64,000 bases of DNA from J095 sp964517605 (GTDB taxonomy: Bacteria > Chloroflexota > Anaerolineae > 4572-78 > J111), in assembly GCA_964517605.1 (NCBI GenBank), contig CAZFCE010000027.1:4834-68833 (forward strand), written 5' to 3'. Below are positions 42,615 to 51,349 of this stretch, piece after piece. A program made the position numbers and the translations under genes. The notes under the pieces were generated by a model. The model was not told where the DNA came from and searched no databases. It saw nothing but the letters and a program-made list of their open reading frames with translations. Every line of letters begins with the position of its first letter. The first letter of the stretch is position 1.

Positions 42615-43640
42615 TTAGCTCAGCCGTTTGCGTAGCCAGGCGTGCATGGCCACCGATAGCACAATAATCAGGCCGTAAATAAGCTGGGTGTAAAAACCGG
42701 TTAGCCCAATGGCTATAATCCCGGCTTCAATGGCACCGATGATGAAGCAGGCAATGAACGTGCCCAAAATGGTGCCAACGCCGCCAAAGGCCGACGTGCC
42801 GCCCAAAAACACCGACGACAGCGTGCGCATCATGTAGCCTTCACCCAGCGATGGCCACAGGTACGATACTTCGAGGCTGGTCACCAGCCCGGCAAAGGCC
42901 GCCGCCACGCCCACCAGCGCAAACACCAAAATGCGGGTAAGGTCGGCGTTAACGCCCATCAGCCGGGCGCTGTTTTCGTTATCGCCAATCAGGTACACGT
43001 GCGCGCCAAATTTGTGGCGGTTGAGCAGCAGCCACACGCCCGCCGTTACCAGCAGCATCCAGATCATTTGGGCCGGCAGATAGCCCGCCACCCGGCCCAC
43101 CAGTATGGTGTGCAGCCAGGTTTCGCGCAGCGGCACCAGGGTTTCGCCGGTGCCGTTGGTAAGCACCAACACCGCGCCGCGCCATAAAAACATGGTGCCA
43201 ATGGTGGCAATCAACGAGGGAATGCCCAGCCGCACCACAATGACGCCATTGAGCATGCCCACCAAAAAACCAACCAGCAGGCAGGCCACCAAGCTGACTA
43301 ACGGGCTGCCGGTGGTATTAAACACCCACATAAAGGCCACCATGCCGATTGCCATGGTGGAGGAGAAGGAAAGGTCCATTTCGCCGGCGATGATAACCAG
43401 GGTGAGCGGCAGGGCAATCATGCCAAAAAAGGGCGTGGTAGACATAAATGCGGCGTAAATCTGGGGCGATAAAAATGTGGTAGGCGCTGAAATAATAAAC
43501 ATCAGCCACATTAGCAAAAATACGCCAATAATGCCCAGTTGCAGGCCGTTTTTGCGGGCAAACAATTGCCAGGCGCTTTGCTGCACCCTTCGTTTGTCAA
43601 CTATCGTGCGGGTTTCTGCGGGAATAGTCATGTTGTGCAT
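42615..43640 (-). CDS. Sugar ABC transporter permease, ribose type (importer B)
   Basis: This 341-residue protein of the RbsC/BPD_transp_2 group has about eight to ten membrane helices. The family core reads IAGEMDLSFSSTMAIGMVAFM, GMLNGVIVVRLGIPSLIATIGTMFLWRG and SSVFLGGTSAFGGVGTILGTF. An internal ATG three codons later is an alternative start. It pairs with the ATPase gene 4 bp upstream and forms importer B with the 44495-45589 binding protein. No second permease gene is present, so it acts as a homodimer. Confidence 0.9.
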   Translation of the reverse strand: MHNMTIPAETRTIVDKRRVQQSAWQLFARKNGLQLGIIGVFLLMWLMFIISAPTTFLSPQIYAAFMSTTPFFGMIALPLTLVIIAGEMDLSFSSTMAIGMVAFMWVFNTTGSPLVSLVACLLVGFLVGMLNGVIVVRLGIPSLIATIGTMFLWRGAVLVLTNGTGETLVPLRETWLHTILVGRVAGYLPAQMIWMLLVTAGVWLLLNRHKFGAHVYLIGDNENSARLMGVNADLTRILVFALVGVAAAFAGLVTSLEVSYLWPSLGEGYMMRTLSSVFLGGTSAFGGVGTILGTFIACFIIGAIEAGIIAIGLTGFYTQLIYGLIIVLSVAMHAWLRKRLS

Positions 43641-43644
43641 CTCT

Positions 43645-44403
43645 TTACTCTAAACTGCCCGTGTGGGCCACCTGGTACATTTTGTCCATTAATGCATCCA
43701 GGGTGATGTCTTTGGTCAGGAACGAACCAGCCACCGTGCCGCGATCCAGCACCACTACTCGGTCGGCCACTTCGTACACGTGGAATACGTTATGGTCAAT
43801 AAAAATAGCCGATTTGCCGGCTGCTTTGATTTGTCGCACAAAGTTGATGAGCTTTCGGGTTTCGCTGAGGGCCAGGCCCATGGTTGGCTCATCTAAAATA
43901 ATGAGGTCGGCTTCAAAATAGAGCGCCCGCACAATGGCCACGCCCTGTTTTTCGCCGCCGGAGAAGTTTTTTATGATTGAATCCGGCGTTACCGCCGATG
44001 AGGTGAAGCCCATTGATTCAATCATCAGTTTTTGGGTTTCGGCCCGCATTTTTTTCACATCGAGCATGCCCAGTTTGGTGGTTAATTCGCGGCCCAAAAA
44101 AATGTTGCGCCACAGGGTTTGCAGTTCGGCCAGAGCGCGTTCCTGGTAAACGGTTTCTACGCCCAGTTCGCGGGCTTTGGGTACGGTGAGTTTATCTACT
44201 TTTTGGCCGTTAAAGTAAACCTCACCGCTGGTGGGTTGGTGATAGCCGGTAATAATTTTAATTAAGGTAGATTTACCGGCCCCGTTATCTCCCAGCAGGC
44301 CCAAAATTTCGTTGTGGCCCACCTGGAGGTTAACATTGTGCAACGAGCGCACTTCGCCAAAGGATTTGGAAACGTTGCGTAATTCCAGTCTGTAATCGCT
44401 CAT
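43645..44403 (-). CDS. Sugar ABC transporter ATP-binding protein, single-domain (importer B)
   Basis: This 252-residue ATPase has Walker A GDNGAGKST, the signature FSGGEKQGVAIVRAL, Walker B LIILDEPTMGLALSE and the H-loop FIDHNVFHVYE. Unlike RbsA or MglA it has one nucleotide-binding domain and is like FrcA, so two copies must assemble per transporter. It lies between the hairpin at 44426-44478 and the permease gene. Confidence 0.9.
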   Translation of the reverse strand: MSDYRLELRNVSKSFGEVRSLHNVNLQVGHNEILGLLGDNGAGKSTLIKIITGYHQPTSGEVYFNGQKVDKLTVPKARELGVETVYQERALAELQTLWRNIFLGRELTTKLGMLDVKKMRAETQKLMIESMGFTSSAVTPDSIIKNFSGGEKQGVAIVRALYFEADLIILDEPTMGLALSETRKLINFVRQIKAAGKSAIFIDHNVFHVYEVADRVVVLDRGTVAGSFLTKDITLDALMDKMYQVAHTGSLE

Positions 44404-44425
44404 CTATTTTCTCCCGATTAAAAGT

Positions 44426-44478
44426 GGGGTAAACGGCCTCTGTGCGGGCTGCCGGTTTGGGTTGTTACCGTTTACCCC
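44426..44478 (-). terminator. Hairpin after the importer-B binding-protein gene
   Basis: GGGGTAAACGG (44426-44436) pairs with CCGTTTACCCC (44468-44478) around a 31-nt loop. It separates the binding protein from the ATPase/permease genes and would favour higher binding-protein expression. Confidence 0.55.
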
Positions 44479-44494
44479 CAATACAGCGCGGTTG

Positions 44495-45589
44495 CTACCG
44501 GATGTCTTTCTTTACCAGTTCGGCCAGAACGTCAATATTTTCTTTAGAGGCAAAACCGGAACCGGTATCAATATGGAGGCCGGAGAAGTTGTATTTTTTG
44601 GCCAGGCAGATTTGCAGAATGGGCATGTAGCCTTGCAGCCATTGTTGCTGGTCAATTACCAGGTCTGTCCAGCCGCCTTTGATGGCTTCAACGGTGGCGG
44701 TAGACAGGTCAAACCCGGCGGCGTTGATGTCATCCGGGCCTTTGCCGGCGGCCTTAAGGTAGGTTTCCAGAGTGGCGGTAAGGGCGCCGTGGTCGGTAAC
44801 TACCAGTTTCACATCGGGGTGACTGGCCACGTAGCCGGTAAAGGTGGGGGTGCCGGCGGAGGAATCGGCGTTGGTGGCGTTGTCAATTTCCAGGTAATCC
44901 ACAACCAGGCCCTCTTCTTTAAGCGCGTCTACCACGCCTTTGGTGCGTTGGCCGCGGCCCGGTTGAGACAGCAAGCCCCAGACCATGGCGCGGTCGCCGG
45001 ATTTCAGGCCAAAGCGTTTGATGGATTCTTTGCCCAGCGAATACCCCGCCGCGTAGAGTTCGGCGCCAACGTAGCCAAAGCCGTTGGATTTAAATTTTTG
45101 CTCAAGTTTGGGCAGGGTGGTGTTTTGGCTGGTGACAATAATGCCCTTTGATTCGGCATCTTCTACCAGCGGGCCAAACGCATCGTCGCCGGGGTGGCCC
45201 ATTATCGCAATGCCATCGGGCTTGGTGGCGGCAGCTTCACCAAATTGACGGACCATCTTTTCCGGGTCCCAATCGGACCAAACGTATTCAACGTTGGGGC
45301 CTAAATCTTTGGCCGCCTGGAGTGCGCCGTTGTAAACGGTGGTGGCAAACACCCCGCCGGGAGGCCCTCCGGGGAAGAACACAATGTTTACGCCGCTGCA
45401 CCATTTATCGCCGGCGGCAGCGGGAGCAGGAGCAGCCGCTTTTTCTTCGGTTTTGGGGGCGGCGGCTTCTTGTTTGGGCTGTTCTTTGGGCTTTTCAGCC
45501 GCCGGAGCGGCGGGCTGGCCGCACCCGGAAATCAACATGGCCATTAGCAGCACGCCAAATAATAACCAACTAAATTTTTTAATTTTCAT
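44495..45589 (-). CDS. Sugar-binding lipoprotein (importer B)
   Basis: This 364-residue lipoprotein has the lipobox LISGC near residue 23 and a Lys/Glu/Ala/Pro linker to about residue 60. A type I sugar-binding fold (Peripla_BP_4) follows: NIVFFPGGPPGGVFATTVYNGALQAA, DGIAIMGHPGDDAFGPLVEDAESKGI, and a late VTDHGALTATLETYLKAAGK. AGGAGG precedes the ATG by about 11 bases, and a second, fuller Shine-Dalgarno sequence lies 80 bases upstream. The ligand is probably the pentose or modified pentose handled by the downstream enzymes. Confidence 0.9.
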   Translation of the reverse strand: MKIKKFSWLLFGVLLMAMLISGCGQPAAPAAEKPKEQPKQEAAAPKTEEKAAAPAPAAAGDKWCSGVNIVFFPGGPPGGVFATTVYNGALQAAKDLGPNVEYVWSDWDPEKMVRQFGEAAATKPDGIAIMGHPGDDAFGPLVEDAESKGIIVTSQNTTLPKLEQKFKSNGFGYVGAELYAAGYSLGKESIKRFGLKSGDRAMVWGLLSQPGRGQRTKGVVDALKEEGLVVDYLEIDNATNADSSAGTPTFTGYVASHPDVKLVVTDHGALTATLETYLKAAGKGPDDINAAGFDLSTATVEAIKGGWTDLVIDQQQWLQGYMPILQICLAKKYNFSGLHIDTGSGFASKENIDVLAELVKKDIR

Positions 45590-45613
45590 TATCTGTTTTT
45601 CCTCCTAACTTGA

Positions 45614-45625
45614 AACAACGTTGTT
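45614..45625. promoter_or_regulatory. Possible secondary LacI-type operator
   Basis: AACAACGTTGTT is a 12-bp palindrome with the central CG found in LacI-family operators. It is in the leader of the importer-B binding-protein gene, just downstream of lacI. Confidence 0.35.
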
Positions 45626-45667
45626 AAAAGCTGGCACCAAAAAATAAGGGTTAAAACGGTGAGGGCA

Positions 45668-45680
45668 ATCACCTCCTTTC
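45668..45680 (-). promoter_or_regulatory. Extra full-length Shine-Dalgarno sequence in the leader
   Basis: GAAAGGAGGTGAT on the minus strand is an exact complement of the usual bacterial 16S rRNA 3' end. It is about 80 bases upstream of the ATG of the binding protein. Only a TTG with a five-codon frame follows at short distance. Confidence 0.5.
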
Positions 45681-45722
45681 GCAACGCATGTAGAGTTGAT
45701 GGCTGCAAACTTGGCCGGCATG

Positions 45723-46757
45723 TTAGCTGATAACCGAGCTTTTTCTGATAACCAGTTGCGGTTTGAGAATGGTAATGTCCAAAGGTAAAACCGGTTCGGA
45801 GCGTTGCCGGGCTTCGATGATTTTTACAACCTGATGAACGGCCAGCCGGCCTTGTTCAGAAAGGCGGTGTTTTACGGTTGACAGCGGCGGAAAATAATAG
45901 TTGGCCTCCGGAATGTTATCGTAGCCGATTACCCCCAGGTTTTTGGGCACATTTAGGTTTAGTTGCACCGCCGCCCGGAGCACGCCCAGCGCCATTTGGT
46001 CATTGCAGGCAAAAACGGCGTCCATTTCTGGAAAGGTTTCCAGCAGCCGGCACAAACCGCGCTCGCCGCTGGCCGCCGACCAATCGCCTTCAAAGATTTG
46101 CCGTTGCTCGTGCTGTTTGAGCACATCCTGCCAGCCCAGTTGCCGTTCCCAACTGGATACCCAATCGGAAGGGCCGGTAATCAGCCCAATGTGCCGGTAG
46201 CCCTGTTCCAGCAGGTGTTGCGTGGCCAGTTGCCCGCCGGTGCGGTTATCAATGGAAATGGTTGGCCCAAAATTGGGAATTTGTTCGCTGATGAACACAA
46301 TCGGCACGGGCAACTGCGAGTTGATGTGCTCGCGCCAGTGCCGGTCGTCGCCCACTTCGGCCACGGCCCACACAATGCCATCTACGTGCCAGGAAAGAAG
46401 CTCTTCCAGAATTTGGTTGTTGTCCACGTCTTCGGGGGTGCGGGCCAAACTCAGGTGCAGCGAATAGCCCAACTCGTTGGCGGCCTGTTCAATGCCTACC
46501 AGCCGGCGCATTGGCCCGTACTGGCCCAATTCGGCCACCACCACGCCCAACGAATGGCTGCGGCGGCGGATAAGGCTGCGGGCAATGGCGCTGGGCGTGT
46601 AACCCAGCCGCTCAATCACGTCTTGCACGCGCTGCCGGGTTTCGGGCGCTACATCCGGCCGGTCGTTGAGTACCCGCGACACGGTTTGGGTAGAAACCCC
46701 CGCTTGTTGGGCAACTTGTCTGATGGTGACCTGTTTTTGCACTGACATAACCGGCAA
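45723..46757 (-). CDS. LacI family transcriptional regulator
   Basis: This 344-residue regulator has the N-terminal helix-turn-helix TIRQVAQQAGVSTQTVSRVLND, then the hinge helix and RRRSHSLGVVV. The sugar-binding core contains VDGIVWAVAEV, ISIDNRTGGQLATQHLLEQGYRHIGLITG and MDAVFACNDQMALGVLRA. The start is a TTG behind AGGAA; an ATG three codons later is the alternative. It is encoded between the two binding-protein genes and is the obvious candidate to bind the 38-bp palindrome upstream of the operon, relieving repression when sugar is present. Confidence 0.92.
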   Translation of the reverse strand: MPVMSVQKQVTIRQVAQQAGVSTQTVSRVLNDRPDVAPETRQRVQDVIERLGYTPSAIARSLIRRRSHSLGVVVAELGQYGPMRRLVGIEQAANELGYSLHLSLARTPEDVDNNQILEELLSWHVDGIVWAVAEVGDDRHWREHINSQLPVPIVFISEQIPNFGPTISIDNRTGGQLATQHLLEQGYRHIGLITGPSDWVSSWERQLGWQDVLKQHEQRQIFEGDWSAASGERGLCRLLETFPEMDAVFACNDQMALGVLRAAVQLNLNVPKNLGVIGYDNIPEANYYFPPLSTVKHRLSEQGRLAVHQVVKIIEARQRSEPVLPLDITILKPQLVIRKSSVIS

Positions 46758-46785
46758 CTGGCAGTTCCTGTTCTGGTTGAATTTT

Positions 46786-46818
46786 GCCCCGTCCCGGCCA
46801 ACGTAGCCGGGACGGGGC
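46786..46818 (-). terminator. Perfect 13-bp hairpin between importer-A binding protein and lacI
   Basis: GCCCCGTCCCGGC (46786-46798) pairs with 46806-46818 across CAACGTA. There is no T-run on either side, so it may be a stability element or a rho-dependent stop rather than a classic intrinsic terminator. Confidence 0.6.
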
Positions 46819-46846
46819 GCTGCTTATAATAACGCGGTTTTATCTA

Positions 46847-48392
46847 TTACTTTTCGGGGACGGTGGGTTTGTCGTTGTCGAGTTCGGGGGAACCGGCCAC
46901 GGGTTCAGTCCACANNNNNNNNNNNNNNNNNNNNNNNNNNNNNNNNNNNNNNNNNNNNNNNNNNNNNNNNNNNNNNNNNNNNNNNNNNNNNNNNNNNNNN
47001 NNNNNNNNNNNNNNGTTGTTCCACGGTGGTGACAAAGGCGGCAAAGTCGCCTTCGCTGGCGGGGGCCTGGACATCCAGCTTCCAGCCGAGTTCTTTGGCG
47101 CGGGCAGTCGCGCCGTCAACCATGGCCACGTGGAAGGGGCTGGTCAGCGCCGGGGGCACAAAACCAACGTACTTTTCGCCAGTGGCAGCCGGTTTGGTTT
47201 CGGCGGCAGCTTCTTTTTCGGGGACGGTGGGTTTGTCGTTGTCGAGTTCGGGGAAGCCGGCCACGGGGTCAGTCCACAGCTTGCCATCCAGGTAATCCTG
47301 AAGGTTGTCGGGGCTGACAACCACGGACGGGGTTAGAGTGATTTCGGGTACTTCTTCGCCCTTTTTGATTTTTTCCATGGTGTCAACCACGGTTTTGCCC
47401 ATGCGCACCGGGTCAACGCCGAGGGTGGCGGAGAACTTGCCTTCTTTCAGCAGGTCGAGGGTGGGCTGGTTGCCGTCAATGCCCACGGCAAAGAAGTCCT
47501 TGTTGATTTTGAGGCCGAGTTGTTCGGCAGCCAGAGCCGCGCCAATGGCCATTTCGTCGGAGTTGCCATAGAACACGTCAATTTTGGGGTCTTTTTGCAG
47601 GGCGATGGCGGCGACTTCGGAGCCTTTGGTGCGCAGCCATTCGGCGCTTTGTTCGCCCACAATTTCGACGTTGGGGCAATTCTTGGTGAGGCCGGCTTTG
47701 AAGCCGCCGGTGCGGCGGTGAGAGAAGATGGAGTCAATGCCCAGCAGGATGAAAACCTTGCCTTTGGTGTCGGCGGGGGTGGAGTTGTACTTTTTGGCAA
47801 TGAGTTCGCAGGTGTAAGCCGCCAGTTTTTCCGCGCCGCCCCATTGGTCGTAGCCAATGTAAGAGGCCACTTTACCTTCGGAGAAGGGGGTGATGAAGTT
47901 GTGGGCCAGGATTGGCACTTTCTTGTCGTTGGCGGCTTTGACCGCGGTGATGGCCGAATCGGTGCCGATGGGGTTGATGGAGATGTACTGCACGCCTTTT
48001 TCCAGCAGTTGTTCCACGGTGGTGACAAAGGCGGCAAAGTCGCCTTCGCTGGCGGGGGCCTGCACGTCCAGCTTCCAGCCGAGTTCTTTGGCCTGGGCGT
48101 TAGCGCCGTCAACCATAGCCACGTGGAAGGGGCTGGTCAGCGCCGGGGGCACAAAGCCGGCGTAAACTTCGCCGCCGGCGGGTTCTTCTTTGGCGGCTTC
48201 GGTGGGTTTGGCTTCTTCCTTGGGCGCTTCAGTTGGTTTTACTTCTTCTTTTTTAGGCGCTTCTTTGGGCGCTTCGGTGGGTTTGGCTTCTTCCTTGGGC
48301 GCCGGGGCGGGGGTGGCCGCGCCACCGCATGCGGCCAATAAAAGTAGCAGCACAGCCAGGATCATAAAAATCAAACTTCTTTGTTTATACAT
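46847..48392 (-). CDS. Sugar-binding lipoprotein with tandem binding domains, interrupted by an assembly gap (importer A)
   Basis: The start is the ATG at 48390-48392 behind AAGGAGG, 20 codons inside the longest reading. The lipobox LLLLLAAC is followed by a linker of repeated PKEEAKPTEA-like units. The first sugar-binding domain (YAGFVPPALTSPFHVAMVDG through VVVSPDNLQDYLDGKLW) is complete. A second copy starts (YVGFVPPALTSPFHVAMVDG) and runs into the 100-N gap. The last 22 codons after the gap repeat the end of domain 1 (WTEPVAGSPELDNDKPTVPEK) and reach a stop at 46847-46849. Replacing the N run by the 729 bp missing relative to copy 1 restores one frame of 724 residues. The domain is of the RbsB/Peripla_BP_4 type. 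Confidence 0.85.
46915..47014. other. Scaffold gap of 100 N
   Basis: The run is exactly 100 N, a conventional placeholder for a gap of unknown size. Both edges match positions 47278 and 48008 of the first domain copy, so the missing sequence is predicted to be about 729 bp. Confidence 0.9.
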
Positions 48393-48496
48393 CCTACATT
48401 CCTCCTTGAAATTTACATAGTATTGCCGATTGAGGCTTCGATCCTGCCGCAATCAACGTTATGTATTAACCGGCGTCAAGGCCGGTGGATCGCCTG

Positions 48497-49552
48497 TTAG
48501 CTGGATTTTTTGGTAAAGGAAAAGCGCAGCCACTTGATTTCGCCGCGGCGGATAACATCCAAAATCACGGCCAGTAAGATGATGATGCCCACCACAATCT
48601 CTTTGGCGGTAGAGGGCACATCCATGTAAACCAGGCCGGCGTCAACCACGCGGAGGATAAAAACGCCCACCAGCGTGCCCCAAACGCCGCCCACGCCGCC
48701 CGATAGCGCGGTGCCGCCAATAACAACCGAGGCCACTGAAATCATGGTCATATTGGTGCCGTTTTGGTAAGCCCCGGATTGTAGCCGGCCCATCACCAAA
48801 ATACCGCCAATAGAGGCCAAAAAGCCGCTAATGCCGTAAATAATCAGCAACATTTTGTCAACATTAATGCCCGACAGCCGGGCGGCGGTTTCGTTGCCGC
48901 CAATGGCGTAGGTGTAGCGGCCCAGTTTGGTGTGGTTTAACACAAACCAACATATTCCGTAAATAATCAACGCGATGATTAACGGCACCGGAATACGCAC
49001 CACCCCAACATCAATAACCCCGGTTAAAAACGATAAAAAGGCATCTTTTTGAATATTGATGCCCGCGCCGCGCGTGGCCACCAGTGAAATGCCCATTAAA
49101 ATGCTTTTTACGCCCAAACTGACAATCAGGGGATTTAATTTAAAGGCGGTAATCAGCAACCCCTGGAATATTCCAATGAGCGCGCCCAGCATCAGCGCAA
49201 TTAAAATCGCTTCCCAGGCCGGAATGCCAAAAGCAATTTGCCCGCCGGCCACGTTGGTTCCGGCAATTAGAATAGCCGCAATAACGCCGCTAAAAGAGAC
49301 CATCGCTTCTACCGATAAGTCAATCCCGCCGGTGAGGATGACAAACGTTTGGCCCGCCGCCACCACGCCCAGCGCCGCCGCTTCAAGGCCAATCAGCATC
49401 AGGCCGGTGGGGGTGCGGAACGCCGGCGACAGGATATACAATAGAGCGATCATCAACAGTAATACAATCAGCGGGCCGGTGTTGGCCAGAAAATTCCCTA
49501 TAAATCCACCCACGGTAAACCCTGGGCGCTTGGTTTCGACTACTTTGCTCAT
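48497..49552 (-). CDS. Sugar ABC transporter permease, ribose type (importer A)
   Basis: This 351-residue RbsC-like protein has about ten membrane helices. Core motifs are ILTGGIDLSVEAMVSFSGVIAAI, GIFQGLLITAFKLNPLIVSLGVKSI, GGNETAARLSGINVDKM and VVIGGTALSGGVGGVWGT. It overlaps the ATPase gene by four bases. The downstream binding-protein gene is 104 bp away. It is only distantly similar to the importer-B permease, so the two importers were acquired or diverged separately. Confidence 0.93.
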   Translation of the reverse strand: MSKVVETKRPGFTVGGFIGNFLANTGPLIVLLLMIALLYILSPAFRTPTGLMLIGLEAAALGVVAAGQTFVILTGGIDLSVEAMVSFSGVIAAILIAGTNVAGGQIAFGIPAWEAILIALMLGALIGIFQGLLITAFKLNPLIVSLGVKSILMGISLVATRGAGINIQKDAFLSFLTGVIDVGVVRIPVPLIIALIIYGICWFVLNHTKLGRYTYAIGGNETAARLSGINVDKMLLIIYGISGFLASIGGILVMGRLQSGAYQNGTNMTMISVASVVIGGTALSGGVGGVWGTLVGVFILRVVDAGLVYMDVPSTAKEIVVGIIILLAVILDVIRRGEIKWLRFSFTKKSS

Positions 49553-51114
49553 GCAGGATCTCCCTCTTTTTGATTTGAAGCCGGTTTATCGGAGCCGGTG
49601 GCATATTCCATAATTTTTTGTTCGGTGGCTTCGGCGCGGGTTAAAAAGCCGCTGACCGTGCCGTTGCAAATCACCATCACCCGGTCGCTCATGCCTAAAA
49701 TTTCGGGCAGTTCGGAACTCACCATTAAAATCGCTACGCCCTGTTTGGCCAGTTCGTTCATCATTTTGTAAATTTCTACTTTAGCGCCCACGTCAACGCC
49801 ACGGGTCGGCTCGTCAAAAATCAAAATGCGGGGTTTGGTGGCCATCCATTTGCTTAACACCACTTTTTGCTGGTTGCCCCCCGACAGGTTCAGCGCCAAC
49901 TGGTCCTGGCCGGCCACTTTAATGGCCATATTATCAATAAAATATTGCGCCAGTTCCATTTCTTTACGCCGGCTGGTTACAAAGGAACGTGTCAGCTTTT
50001 TTAGAATGGACATAGTGATGTTTTCGCGCACCGGCATCTTTAAAAACAGCCCTTGTTGCTTGCGGTCTTCGGTGAGCAGGGCGATGCCGTGCCAAATTGC
50101 GTCGCGCGGGCTTTTGACGGATACCTGCCGGCCAGAAACGTAAACCTTGCCGCTGTCAATCGGATCGGCGCCAAAAATGGCCCGCACCAGCTCGGTGCGG
50201 CCCGCGCCCACCAGCCCGGCAATCCCCAGCACTTCGCCGGCATACGCCGAAAAATTGATGTCCTTTAATTTTTCGCCCTGATTTAACCCTTCAATGCGCA
50301 AAAGTTCCTCGCCGCGTGGGGCTATCGCTTTGGGGAACTGTTCCGAGAGGTCACGGCCCACCATCAGCTTAATCAGCTTGTCCACGGTTAATTCGGTGGT
50401 GGGCATGGTGGCAATGTGCTGCCCATCGCGCAGCACCGTGGTGCGGTCAGAAATTTCAAAAACCTCGTCCAGGTGGTGGCTAATATAAATAATAGACACC
50501 CCGCCGGCCTTTAACTGGCGCACAATGGTAAACAAATCGTTGATTTCACGGATGCTGAGCGCCGAGGTTGGCTCATCCATAATAATCAGGTCGGTTTTGT
50601 GGTGCAGGGCTTTGGCCACTTCGACCATTTGCTGGTGCGCCACCCCTAATTTCCCCAGCGTCATTTTGGGGTCAAGGTCAAGGTGCAGTTTGGCCAACAG
50701 TTCTTTGGCCTGGCGGTGCATTTCGGGCCAATTTAGCACGCCGTTAGCATAGGTGATTTCGTTGCCCAGAAAAATATTTTCGGTGACGGATAATTGCGGA
50801 ACCTGGTTTAATTCCTGGTAAATGGTGGTAATCCCGGCGATGTGCGATTGGCGGGTGTTGGTGAAACGCACCGGTTCGCCTTTGAAAATAATTTCGCCGG
50901 AATCGCTGGTGTATACCCCGGAAAGAATCTTCATCAGGGTGGATTTGCCCGCGCCGTTTTCGCCCACCAAAGCCATCACTTCGCCGGGCATTACCGTCAG
51001 GCTTACTCCCGACAGCGCCAGCACGCCGGGAAAGCGTTTGGTAATGGCCCGCATTTCCAACAAAGGCGATTTTGAGGGGGGTATAACTGCATTGTTATCG
51101 TTAGTATTTAACAT
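49549..51114 (-). CDS. Sugar ABC transporter ATP-binding protein, two-domain RbsA/MglA type (importer A)
   Basis: This 521-residue protein has two nucleotide-binding domains. The first has Walker A GENGAGKST and Walker B LIIMDEPTSALSIRE. The second has the degenerate Walker A GLVGAGRTE but a good signature LSGGNQQKVVLSKWM and Walker B ILIFDEPTRGVDVGA, as in RbsA, MglA and XylG. It is the first gene after the operator/promoter region and overlaps the permease gene. There is only a weak ribosome-binding site before the ATG. Confidence 0.94.
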   Translation of the reverse strand: MLNTNDNNAVIPPSKSPLLEMRAITKRFPGVLALSGVSLTVMPGEVMALVGENGAGKSTLMKILSGVYTSDSGEIIFKGEPVRFTNTRQSHIAGITTIYQELNQVPQLSVTENIFLGNEITYANGVLNWPEMHRQAKELLAKLHLDLDPKMTLGKLGVAHQQMVEVAKALHHKTDLIIMDEPTSALSIREINDLFTIVRQLKAGGVSIIYISHHLDEVFEISDRTTVLRDGQHIATMPTTELTVDKLIKLMVGRDLSEQFPKAIAPRGEELLRIEGLNQGEKLKDINFSAYAGEVLGIAGLVGAGRTELVRAIFGADPIDSGKVYVSGRQVSVKSPRDAIWHGIALLTEDRKQQGLFLKMPVRENITMSILKKLTRSFVTSRRKEMELAQYFIDNMAIKVAGQDQLALNLSGGNQQKVVLSKWMATKPRILIFDEPTRGVDVGAKVEIYKMMNELAKQGVAILMVSSELPEILGMSDRVMVICNGTVSGFLTRAEATEQKIMEYATGSDKPASNQKEGDPA

Positions 51115-51212
51115 AATTTAGTGCCAGTTTGTAAAGAATTTGGTAAAACCAGCGGAGAAAAAAGTGGCAGGTGGTTGGTTTGGAACAAGCCCAACCCGAT
51201 GTTGACATAGTG

Positions 51213-51250
51213 TGTTATCGTTCCCGTTAACGTTAACGGGAACGATAACA
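51213..51250. promoter_or_regulatory. 38-bp perfect palindrome, probable LacI-family operator
   Basis: TGTTATCGTTCCCGTTAAC at 51213-51231 is the exact inverted complement of 51232-51250. The centre GTTAACGTTAAC has the CG axis of LacI-family operators, and the outer TGTTATCG/CGATAACA arms may form further half-sites. It lies immediately downstream of, and touches, the -10 box at 51250-51255. Confidence 0.8.
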
Positions 51251-51278
51251 TTGTAACGTAGTTTAAAAAGTTAGGCAA
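51250..51278 (-). promoter_or_regulatory. Promoter of the pentose/ABC operon
   Basis: On the minus strand TTGCCT (51273-51278) and TACAAT (51250-51255) are spaced by 17 bp. Transcription would start inside the palindrome, so operator occupancy would block initiation. Confidence 0.75.
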
Positions 51279-51316
51279 ATGACATTTGTCATTTTTTGGG
51301 GGTGACATTTGTCATG
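51279..51316. promoter_or_regulatory. Two copies of TGACATTTGTCA upstream of the operon promoter
   Basis: The sequence occurs at 51280-51291 and 51303-51314, 23 bp apart, just upstream of the -35 box. Each copy is an inverted repeat (TGACA-TT-TGTCA). The spacing of about two helical turns suits an activator that binds as adjacent dimers. Confidence 0.5.
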
Positions 51317-51349
51317 AGAGGCAAAATTTTGGGTTGGGCTAAAAGTGGG

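Noticed and set aside
47520..48341. 273-codon plus-strand frame
   Set aside because: Antisense shadow of the importer-A sugar-binding lipoprotein, with low-complexity Phe/Gly content.
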